A DNA stretch of 48,610 bases. Source: JBDRHL01 sp043816955 (GTDB taxonomy: Bacteria > Planctomycetota > Phycisphaerae > Sedimentisphaerales > CAYZTY01). The notes beneath the pieces were generated by a model. That model made no database searches. It saw only the letters and a list, made by a program, of their open reading frames with translations, and was not told the origin of the DNA. The position numbers and the translations under genes are program-made. Every line of letters begins with the position of its first letter. Within the stretch, counting starts at the first letter, position 1. The stretch spans positions 1 to 48,610 of the forward strand of contig JBDRHL010000117.1 of NCBI GenBank assembly GCA_043816955.1, in the 5' to 3' direction. Below, piece after piece: positions 16,605 to 24,713 of this stretch.

Positions 16605-17924
16605 CTATCTACCAAATACCTTCGTTCGCAATTTTCTCAGTTCAACCGGCTTGCCCTGTAGAACGGATTTATACACTGCAACGCCAGTTAAGACAGCTTC
16701 TATTCCGTCTTTTAGTTCAGCCTTGTGACGAACAGCTGTCAGTGGGTCCGGACCTATAAACAACTCGTCGCGCAAAAGCGGATCGCCGCCGCCATGTCCT
16801 CCGCCAAGATTTATTGTATCAATCTGTTCCCGGCCGCCGAACATCGGTATATAAGTAATTGCGGCGTCTCCTGCCGGGGCCGGAAAAGGAAATCGCCAGG
16901 GGGCATGGAGTTCTTTGAATTCTATTTGGCCGTGTGTACCGTTGATTCCCAGGCTAAAACCTTTATATGGAACCGAAGCATTCAGGGAATAATTCAAGAA
17001 AGCGCCTCCATCATATTTGATAACCGCCGAATACGTATCCTCTATATCTATCTGCGGGTCGAAGATGCACTGACGTGGACTATAATCCTCATACTCCTGG
17101 CTGACATCAACGTGGTCGTCAATTCTGGTCATCATGGAATTGTCCCCGCCGTCACGCAGTTCACTGCTATACCATCGCATGTAATATTTGCAACTGTTTC
17201 GCACATCACAGCAAAGACAGATTCGACCATCTCTGATTTGATCTGGCTTCAAAGGATTATGCACACCATCCGGCCCATAAAAAATGCGCCCGCCATACGC
17301 AAAAACTTCTTCAGGATTCTGATCTATCCACCAATGAACAAGGTCAAAATGATGACATGATTTGTGCACGCTTAATCCGCCGGATTCTTTGCGAAGCCGA
17401 TTCCACCGCTGAAAATATGAAGAACCGTGGTAGGTATCGATATACCAGTTCAAATCGACACTGACAACCTTGCCAATTTTGCCTTCTGCAATAAGCTCTT
17501 TAATTTTTGTGGCGTGAGGCGTATATCTATAGTTAAACGTTACCGTTACACTTGCATTACTTTTTGTTTCGGCCATGGCTATTGCCGCACATTTGTCCTC
17601 ATCTATCGTTAAAGGCTTCTCAGTGATAACATCTATATTATGTTCGAGGGCCTTAATAATATAATGATGATGCATACTGTCATAACAGGCAACTATGACA
17701 ATATCCGGCCTTGTTTTTGTAATCATAGTATCAAACTGGTCAGGGGCAAATGTTGGAACATCAACCTTACGCGAATTATTATACCTTGCTATTCGACTTT
17801 GGCCCTTATCCATCATGGCGACAAGCTCGGCATAACCGGCATACTCATTTAATACTGGGTCCATAAACATTCCTATGGCTCTGTTGCTTACGCCTACAAC
17901 GGCATAACGTTTCTTTGCTGACAT
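16605..17924 (-). CDS. Gfo/Idh/MocA family oxidoreductase
   Basis: The 439-residue NAD(P)-dependent sugar dehydrogenase-type protein has an N-terminal Rossmann fold (AVVGVSNRAIG) and the family EKP motif (102-104), then a C-terminal GFO/IDH/MocA domain (KSCHHFDLVHWW). A cysteine-rich insertion (ICLCCDVRNSC) is found in many planctomycete members. AGGAGG precedes ATG 17924. It lies directly downstream of a truncated URO-D gene. The substrate is unknown; sugar-acid oxidation or epimerisation in the pectin cluster is plausible. Confidence 0.85.
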   Translation of the reverse strand: MSAKKRYAVVGVSNRAIGMFMDPVLNEYAGYAELVAMMDKGQSRIARYNNSRKVDVPTFAPDQFDTMITKTRPDIVIVACYDSMHHHYIIKALEHNIDVITEKPLTIDEDKCAAIAMAETKSNASVTVTFNYRYTPHATKIKELIAEGKIGKVVSVDLNWYIDTYHGSSYFQRWNRLRKESGGLSVHKSCHHFDLVHWWIDQNPEEVFAYGGRIFYGPDGVHNPLKPDQIRDGRICLCCDVRNSCKYYMRWYSSELRDGGDNSMMTRIDDHVDVSQEYEDYSPRQCIFDPQIDIEDTYSAVIKYDGGAFLNYSLNASVPYKGFSLGINGTHGQIEFKELHAPWRFPFPAPAGDAAITYIPMFGGREQIDTINLGGGHGGGDPLLRDELFIGPDPLTAVRHKAELKDGIEAVLTGVAVYKSVLQGKPVELRKLRTKVFGR

Positions 17925-17977
17925 TGTTATTGATACCTCCTAATAATATTTAAAAAACTTATAACTATAACAAGGAA

Positions 17978-18640
17978 TTACTCAAAACGTTCTTTATGCA
18001 ACCATTTGAATATCTCCAGAGAAAAGAGCGGACCTGTCTGTGAACCGAGGTCTTCGGAAGGAACGGTGATATCTATCCGACCGTCAGCAGCATCGAATAT
18101 CCGTTCGAATTGCTTTGTGGCAAAATCGAATATAAAGTCGAAGGCACATTCGATCATTTTGATGTTGTCGATCAAGTCTATCATAGCCTGCTCAAGACCT
18201 CGCATTCTTGAGTAGATTAAGAATGGCTCGACATAACCTGCTCGAATCGGTCTGTGTGCGTGCGTTTCTATCTCTTGGCTGATTTGCGAATAATCAAACC
18301 AATTTGCTGAAGGCCAACAATAATTTTCCAGCTCACCAATATCTTTGACATTAGAAAGGGGCGCAAACGCAACCTCGCTGTAAACACCTGTTCCGTAGTC
18401 GATGTCTCTAAATTCTACGCCCCATATATCAAAGCCTTCTTTCAGTTTCGGACCAGTGTATGGCGGATCTATTGTATAAGGAGAATCTATATTGAGTTTG
18501 TCGATCAGCTCCCATCGGCTGGTACAACTGAGGTGCTTGCCAAGCATTTCAGAAACCTCGTCTGTAGCCCAGATATCACAAGGCAACTTGTCAACAGATT
18601 TTCGTTCAAGCACAGCACGCCCACGTTCACGAATGTTCAT
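17978..18640 (-). pseudogene. Truncated URO-D-family gene (N-terminal two thirds)
   Basis: The 220-residue product begins like a catabolic URO-D protein (MNIRERGRAVLERKSVDKLPCDIW) and follows the fold up to SEDLGSQTGPLFSLEIFKWL, then ends. Family members run to about 330-350 residues and include the C-terminal barrel strands and, in MtaA types, the HxC metal site. Those are missing. The next gene starts 54 bases later, so the end was lost by deletion. It is probably non-functional. The start at 18640 has no good ribosome site. Confidence 0.7.
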
Positions 18641-18704
18641 AATTCCGAATTACTCAATTACTCCGGGGAAAAAAGTTTAAGCTGTCAATTAATCAAACCT
18701 GACG

Positions 18705-19979
18705 CTATGGCCCCACGGTATTCTGCAGACCAAAAACGCTATCGATAAAAATTATCGCAGATTGACTGTTTGGCCGAACATTAATATTCAATCGACTGGG
18801 TAGTTTTGCTCCAATCAACATCGTCATAAAATCTGTTTGACTCATGCTATATGTCAGTTCAGAATCAGAGCCAGGCTCGAAAACGGACATGTCCGAAAGA
18901 TTGATCCCGACCTGCTGGCTCGCGTCAGTCAGTTCTATCACAAATTTTGAAGCCGGCAGCTCGGGCATCACTTTAATTCGCCGCTGCAATTCACAAATAA
19001 ATGACTTCATCAGTGTTTTCAAATCGACAGCCTTGACCATTGTTGAGCCTTTAGCATCATAAGTTTCAACTAATTCATATTTCAAACCTGCCTGGGCAAC
19101 GGCTTGCATTAATTCATACTTCCAGGGCAAAGACGCTCTTATCTCGGCTATTTGCGGATCGGTCTGTTTAATAATTCCCATTGAATATTTCAAAAGGGCC
19201 ACGAAACCACCATGATTTTGAGGCCGCCAGGCAGCATCAAAAATATTCTGATCGTTTGCGACCATAAGGTAGGCTTTTATTGAACCATTTTCCTCATAAA
19301 CCCACCTTTTGAGTTCAATATCATTGACACGTCTTTTCTGCAATTCTACAAAAGGGCTATCGAGAGGTTCATACCAGTATGACTGTGTGTGACAAAGCTT
19401 ACAGACTTCCAAGCATTGCTGCCAGTCCCGGCTTTTATCCATTGGTCTTATTTTACTTCGATCCTCTGAATCAAGTCCAATAAATTTTGTAAAGGATATT
19501 ACACTTGCCCCTGTTTTAACATCTGAGAGCTTAAACCGCCAGGAGTGATTACATATGCTGGACCATCCAAACCTGGAGTAGAATCTTGCCAGGCCACCAA
19601 GACGAGCAATATGAAATCCGTGTTCCTTGAGAAATCTTGAATTGTCCTGCATCAGCAACGTCCCCAGGCCACAGCCATGCATCTTCGGTTCAACGGATAC
19701 ATAGCCGACATCACCGCAAAGCAGCTTTGCGCTGCCAAACTGAATTAGACGCCGCTGAGTACAAACTATACCGACAAGCCTGTCTTCATATTCCATAAGC
19801 CGAAAATTATATACCTTCAATTGCTTATCCGCCGAAAGCAAATCCCGTATAACAGCCATAGCATCTTCTCTATGTGTAAACACACGCTGTATCAGCCCAA
19901 GAACAGCATCTACATCACCCGGCACAGCATTGCGTATTTTAGCTTTTTCAAAATTTATTATGGCCTTTCGCTGCTCCAT
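18705..19979 (-). CDS. GNAT-family N-acetyltransferase
   Basis: The 424-residue protein has an N-terminal GCN5-related acetyltransferase fold (KAKIRNAVPGDVDAVLGLI, then GDVGYVSVEPKMHGCGLGTLLM with the HxxGxG acetyl-CoA loop) and a second acetyltransferase-like and SCP-2-like C-terminal half (to about 424), as in Eis-like proteins. ATG 19979 is preferred because GAGGA lies 7 bases upstream. The frame is open further up to 20012, but those codons are the tail of a decayed URO-D gene (see 19980-20188). The substrate is unknown. Confidence 0.75.
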   Translation of the reverse strand: MEQRKAIINFEKAKIRNAVPGDVDAVLGLIQRVFTHREDAMAVIRDLLSADKQLKVYNFRLMEYEDRLVGIVCTQRRLIQFGSAKLLCGDVGYVSVEPKMHGCGLGTLLMQDNSRFLKEHGFHIARLGGLARFYSRFGWSSICNHSWRFKLSDVKTGASVISFTKFIGLDSEDRSKIRPMDKSRDWQQCLEVCKLCHTQSYWYEPLDSPFVELQKRRVNDIELKRWVYEENGSIKAYLMVANDQNIFDAAWRPQNHGGFVALLKYSMGIIKQTDPQIAEIRASLPWKYELMQAVAQAGLKYELVETYDAKGSTMVKAVDLKTLMKSFICELQRRIKVMPELPASKFVIELTDASQQVGINLSDMSVFEPGSDSELTYSMSQTDFMTMLIGAKLPSRLNINVRPNSQSAIIFIDSVFGLQNTVGP

Positions 19980-20188
19980 GAAAAATTCCTCAGCACGAAT
20001 AGCAACTGTCAATCGTTTTGCGATTGTATAAAAGTTTTCCTGCCATCTATCCGGCGGAACATCTTCGGTTATGCCCAGCAGAAAACGCTGGTGCCCGGCA
20101 GCATATTCTCATAAACTGTAAACGGCATTTTATCTATACTTTTGCCGTGCAGTGCACGTTCGACGCGCTGGCGTGGGGACAGCTTCAT
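19980..20188 (-). pseudogene. Internally deleted URO-D-family gene
   Basis: From ATG 20188 a URO-D N terminus is readable (MKLSPRQRVERALHGKSIDK then MPFTVYENMLPG) up to a stop at about 20068. In another frame the same DNA encodes a typical URO-D C-terminal end (RFLLGITEDVPPDRWQENF) that runs in frame into the GNAT gene. About 300 codons between start and end are missing. The result is a short scar with both gene ends preserved, immediately before the GNAT start. The calls rest on family recall, not on an alignment. Confidence 0.6.
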
Positions 20189-20257
20189 TTATGAACTTCT
20201 TTCATTCTTAATCGTTACATTTGACCTTATTAATTGTTCGACCGCTTCATAAATTCA

Positions 20258-21448
20258 TCAAACTCCCGGCAAGCGATCGATAAAATATTGCATCGGCTCA
20301 TAATCTACCTGCTCCTGATTCTTCGTCTTCAGTGAGCGCACACATGCCTCCATTACCGACATCACCATCGCGTTAGACAACAAACCAGGCTCCACAGCCC
20401 GTCGGCCTTGTCGTATGGCGGTTACTAAACGAGGTAGAAGCTTAAGATGGCAAGCCACATGGCTTGGATCGCCCGGCTTGTATTCGTAAGGAACAGGCGG
20501 ATCCGTGGTTATCCCCCATTCAGTCCCGAGTTTTTCATATTCCAACTTCACCTGACGATCCGGATCGTGTACTTGTTCATAGTCAGGATTATCCTTTACT
20601 AAGAAGACACCGTCCGGTAAAGCGCTGCCTTGGGTGCCACAAATTGTAATTCCGTAGAATTTAGATGGTCGATCACCGCAGTACCCCAGTAATGTCAGGC
20701 TTCTACCTATAAGATTGGGTTTTGCGAATTCAACCTCAACGGAGACGCAATCGCTCGGAACAAGTCTGCCTTGCCATACCCTACTTATAATACCTTCTGA
20801 CTCTTGCGCCCACACTCTGGCTATCGGCCCAAACATCCACATTAACGTATCTATCGGATGACACGAAGCTTCATAAAAATAATTTGCTTTCTGCTGGTCG
20901 GCAAAATATGTTTTCTTGAAACGTGGGCTATCCGGCATCAGGCAATAGCGTACATCATGAATGTAATCCATCTGCACATAAAAGATGTCACCTAACATAC
21001 CCTCTTCCAGTGCATGCTTGATAACGGAATTTGGCCAATAATGACGAACATTCATACACACCATCACCAACAAATTCTTTTCCTGTGCCAATTCCAATGC
21101 CGTCTGGCAATCATTGATATTGTTTGCCGCAGGTTTTTCAATATAAACATGTTTACCGGCCCTTAAAGACTCCAGGATGTTCTCAGAGTGCCGGTCGCCC
21201 GGCGTTGCAAAATACATAAAGTCAATTGTTTCGTCATCAAGAAACTCTTTCCAATCAGTAGTTGTGCGATCTACTTCATAGCGTTTGGCGAGATTTTTCA
21301 GAACTTCCTGATGTTTGTCGGAAAGACCCACTATCTCAAAATCTTCAGACATTAGCCGCATTGCATGCAAACAACCATGCCCCTGGTCACCCAGGCCCAC
21401 CAATGCTGTGCGAATGGGGTCGGCTTTCGATAATTTTGCTTTTGCCAT
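20258..21448 (-). CDS. Gfo/Idh/MocA family oxidoreductase
   Basis: The 396-residue protein has a Rossmann N terminus (RTALVGLGDQGHGCLHAM), the EKP motif within HVYIEKPAANN, and a C-terminal substrate domain with FYEASCHPIDTLMWMFGP. It is a cytoplasmic NAD(P)-dependent oxidoreductase of unknown substrate. It begins 9 bases after the stop of a second such gene, with AGGTGA before ATG 21448, so the two are co-translated and may act on the same pathway. It is only distantly similar to the other two copies in the window. Confidence 0.85.
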   Translation of the reverse strand: MAKAKLSKADPIRTALVGLGDQGHGCLHAMRLMSEDFEIVGLSDKHQEVLKNLAKRYEVDRTTTDWKEFLDDETIDFMYFATPGDRHSENILESLRAGKHVYIEKPAANNINDCQTALELAQEKNLLVMVCMNVRHYWPNSVIKHALEEGMLGDIFYVQMDYIHDVRYCLMPDSPRFKKTYFADQQKANYFYEASCHPIDTLMWMFGPIARVWAQESEGIISRVWQGRLVPSDCVSVEVEFAKPNLIGRSLTLLGYCGDRPSKFYGITICGTQGSALPDGVFLVKDNPDYEQVHDPDRQVKLEYEKLGTEWGITTDPPVPYEYKPGDPSHVACHLKLLPRLVTAIRQGRRAVEPGLLSNAMVMSVMEACVRSLKTKNQEQVDYEPMQYFIDRLPGV

Positions 21449-21457
21449 AATTCAGTA

Positions 21458-22780
21458 TCACCTGTTCGATGTTAAAAGAGAGGATGACCACTCATCAATA
21501 TCAACTGTCCGGCCTGTAAGTCTTGAATGTTCTGCCGCGAAGCCTATTAAATGGCCGTGCACACATTCCTTCACTGATGCCACCGCCTGGGCATTGCTAC
21601 CTTGCTGAACAGCATCGAGGAAATTATGAATCATTGAAAAATCACCGCCGCCGTGGCTACCCTCGGGAAAACCGGTCTGCATCTTTTCGGTATGGCCGAT
21701 GCTGTGATCCGTTAGCTCCAGGTGACCATAAGTAGGCGCCCTGAGTACTCCATCAGTTCCCCAAAAAGTAAACCTTCGGCCTGCGTTTGTCTGATTGGGC
21801 CCCCAGAGACTGTCACCTCCAGAGGGGGTAGCAAAACCCTGCATGGTAAACGCTACCGTCTGGCCGTCTTCAAATTCCATGGTTACAACCTGATGGTCGA
21901 CAACGTCATTATCGCAATGATAAACACATCGGCCGTATGGGCTGGTTTTCAGCGCCTCCATGCGTTCTTGCGGGTCGTTACTTGGGCAGACATACCACCC
22001 TGCGGAACCAAAACCCAACTCGACGCCGCTGACGTTTTTTACGTAAAGCTTGATTGCTGAAAATGGACACATGTGTTCATGCGGACAGCCGTCCGTGCAC
22101 CGTTTTGGAGCGCCATCGGGGGCGTTTTTAGAATTGAAATACTTCAGGGAGCCGAAACTTGAAACTTTTTTACATTCCGAACCAAGCAGCCAGATAAGCA
22201 TATCCAGATCATGGCAGGACTTTGAAATTATCATAGGGCTGGCCGCTTTACGATTGCTCCAGTTTCCGCGTACAAAACTGTGTGCCATGTGTGTACAACT
22301 AATACTTTCCTGGTAATCGACTGTTATCACCTGGCCGATTCTGCCGCTATGCAAAATCTCCGCTGCCGTCTGATAGAACGGCGTAAAACGCAGGCACAAC
22401 CCCAACTGCAAGATCCTGTCAGTCTCATCGGCAACATCAGCTAATTCGAGACAGCCCTCGGGCGTATCGGCAATCGGCTTTTCCAGCAGCACGTGATAAC
22501 CTTTTCGTAGAGCTTCGCGGGTAATCGGCACATGTTGGATATCACCTGTCATATTAAACAACACTTCAGCCAATTGCGGCTTTTCGGCAAGCTCGCCCCA
22601 CTCCTTAAACCGCCTTTCAGGCTCGATACCAAAGTCATCGGCAAATGTCTCTCTTCGCCAATCAATCGGCTCGGCAACAGCGACAATCTTTAATTTATGT
22701 GGGAAACGCCTGGCGAACTTGCCGACTACTTCAAAACCCCTGCAGCCAGATCCTACTAATACAGCTTCTACTGTTTTCAT
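21458..22780 (-). CDS. Gfo/Idh/MocA family oxidoreductase
   Basis: The 440-residue protein has a Rossmann N terminus (MKTVEAVLVGSGCRGFEVVG), the EKP motif in HVLLEKPIADTPEG, a KSCHDLDMLIWLLG helix and a Cys cluster (RCTDGCPHEHMCPFSA) like the insertion in the 16605-17924 protein. ATG 22780 is chosen because GGAGAG lies just upstream and the esterase gene ends 13 bases before; an ATG at 22816 would overlap the esterase by 23 bases. A glycosidase of the GH109 type is an alternative for this fold. Confidence 0.82.
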   Translation of the reverse strand: MKTVEAVLVGSGCRGFEVVGKFARRFPHKLKIVAVAEPIDWRRETFADDFGIEPERRFKEWGELAEKPQLAEVLFNMTGDIQHVPITREALRKGYHVLLEKPIADTPEGCLELADVADETDRILQLGLCLRFTPFYQTAAEILHSGRIGQVITVDYQESISCTHMAHSFVRGNWSNRKAASPMIISKSCHDLDMLIWLLGSECKKVSSFGSLKYFNSKNAPDGAPKRCTDGCPHEHMCPFSAIKLYVKNVSGVELGFGSAGWYVCPSNDPQERMEALKTSPYGRCVYHCDNDVVDHQVVTMEFEDGQTVAFTMQGFATPSGGDSLWGPNQTNAGRRFTFWGTDGVLRAPTYGHLELTDHSIGHTEKMQTGFPEGSHGGGDFSMIHNFLDAVQQGSNAQAVASVKECVHGHLIGFAAEHSRLTGRTVDIDEWSSSLLTSNR

Positions 22781-22793
22781 ATTCTCTCCAAAA

Positions 22794-24698
22794 TTAAGCC
22801 CCAAGCACTGATTCAATAACGCTCTTTAATGATCCGCCCTGGATAAGTCGTTGTGGACAACCGATCCGCGTATAAGCTCGCTCGGCCCAGAAGGAACGCG
22901 GCGCCGTGAAATTCGCCAGTCCCACAGGACGCGGTGCAAGCAGGCCTGTCGCATGCGCAATGTCGGCATATTTAAGAATGTCAATGATGTATCCTCCGTT
23001 CAGATGAGAAGCAGGCATATCCTCCGTTATTACACCGCTTATCGACTTATCGAAAAGAGCATTGTATAAGCAGGCAACACCAGCATCACCTCGGCCATAA
23101 AGATAGATGTCCTGGCCGGATGACAACTCCAGAGTTCTGAGGAACTCGACGACTTTCATCAGATCGTATGTCCAAATCAGTGTTTCCGTCAGGCCGATGG
23201 TTACGCCGGCCTTTACGTAAAAACGATGATCAACAGGATGATGACTTGCCATCCCCGTACCCCGTGGTTCAATCACTACTATGCCGTGTTCCAACGCTCG
23301 AGCCCCTAATCGCCAGTGCACATCCGGGCCGGTATCGCCCCTGTTAACCAATCCTACAATCCATTTACCAGTAGGCTTTGGCGGCAGATACAGCTCGATC
23401 CAGATTTCCATATTTCCCATCAGGCCGCGATACACATCATACTTTCGTTCACCCGCAAGCCAGTCGCCCACCTGTTCAACATTGAGTTTTTCATCATTTT
23501 GATCCAGCCAGAAAAAAACCTCCTTACGCAGCCTGTCAATTACCGATTGTCGAATCTGATCCCAGTCTTTTATATCCTCCGGCAACTCAACCGATGCTCG
23601 TTGTGTCAATAGTTCAGGCAGAATATTAATGTGATTGGCTTGCGGTTCTACACCGTTAAAGATCGTAATTGCTTTTTCATCATGTTCTATACCTTCGACG
23701 CCGATCATAGGATGATCCTGGCCGGAGACATATTTATCGAACCATCTGTTAATAGCTTCGATGGTTTCAGGCTTGTATGCGTGGGGTCCGTCGTATTCAA
23801 AAAGTTCGCACTTCTCCGGACAATCATAAAGCTTATAGATTTTATCCGTTCGTTTGGCAAGATGCCTGTACTCTTCTATGCTGTACAGGCTGTCGTCCTT
23901 GCTATAACAAAACAGTACCGGCCGCGGCGCAATAAGGGCGGCAAATTCACTTGTATCACGCAGGTACAAATTATTGCCTATCATACAATCGCATGCGTGT
24001 GTCAGATGCCGGTCGGCAAGAAAATATTTCGGTATCTGGATGCCCGCAACAGTAGCAACAGCTTTAACTCGTTCATCGGCTACGGCAAGATAAAAACTGT
24101 AAGCACCTCCGCCGGAGATACCGGTTACACCGACACGATCGGCATCCACTTCTGGCATACTCACCAGAAGATCCATTGCACGAATAGCGTTAAGCAGTTC
24201 GCCGCCCCCGGCACTATACCCCCTGGATATCCAGTCGTATCTCTGACCATAATACAGTCCCCGGTGACTGCCAGGATTATCATGTTGCTCAAGACTGTCA
24301 ACAATGAGGCAGGCATAACCACGGCAGGCCCACATAATCGCGTGTTCCTGGTAGCCATAGGTGCCTATTTTTTCATGGCCTGAGACATATAAAACGCCTG
24401 GCAATTTGCTTGATGGCAGCGGGTCCGGCAAATAAAAATGGCCCGTTCCCCAGCAATTCGGGAGCAATTGATACGCCAGTTTCGAAGCCTTGTAGCCTTT
24501 GCCGTGGAAAACACCATAATTTTTAACGGTCAAATCGCACTTAGGCGGCATTGGCTCAAGACCCATGCTGCGCATATATTCACGATAACGCTGCTGCCGC
24601 TGGCTTTGCCATTTATCCAGAGTTTCAATATCTTTCAAGGCGTTGTCGGCTATGACCCCGGCTTTGTTCACAAAATACTGCCAAAACGTAATAGACAT
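22794..24698 (-). CDS. Acetyl-xylan-esterase-like protein with two alpha/beta-hydrolase domains
   Basis: The 634-residue cytoplasmic protein (no signal peptide) carries a full alpha/beta-hydrolase in its first half: GISGG around Ser195, an acid near 268-269 (SKDDS) and His306 (DGPHAY), as in carbohydrate acetyl esterases. The second half (about 405-634) repeats the fold, but its nucleophile elbow reads GRGDAG, so that domain is probably inactive or structural. It may remove acetyl groups from imported oligosaccharides. GGAGG lies 7 bases before ATG 24698 and the gene follows the TIM-barrel gene by 15 bases. Confidence 0.78.
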   Translation of the reverse strand: MSITFWQYFVNKAGVIADNALKDIETLDKWQSQRQQRYREYMRSMGLEPMPPKCDLTVKNYGVFHGKGYKASKLAYQLLPNCWGTGHFYLPDPLPSSKLPGVLYVSGHEKIGTYGYQEHAIMWACRGYACLIVDSLEQHDNPGSHRGLYYGQRYDWISRGYSAGGGELLNAIRAMDLLVSMPEVDADRVGVTGISGGGAYSFYLAVADERVKAVATVAGIQIPKYFLADRHLTHACDCMIGNNLYLRDTSEFAALIAPRPVLFCYSKDDSLYSIEEYRHLAKRTDKIYKLYDCPEKCELFEYDGPHAYKPETIEAINRWFDKYVSGQDHPMIGVEGIEHDEKAITIFNGVEPQANHINILPELLTQRASVELPEDIKDWDQIRQSVIDRLRKEVFFWLDQNDEKLNVEQVGDWLAGERKYDVYRGLMGNMEIWIELYLPPKPTGKWIVGLVNRGDTGPDVHWRLGARALEHGIVVIEPRGTGMASHHPVDHRFYVKAGVTIGLTETLIWTYDLMKVVEFLRTLELSSGQDIYLYGRGDAGVACLYNALFDKSISGVITEDMPASHLNGGYIIDILKYADIAHATGLLAPRPVGLANFTAPRSFWAERAYTRIGCPQRLIQGGSLKSVIESVLGA

Positions 24699-24713
24699 CT
24701 CACTACCTCCAAA

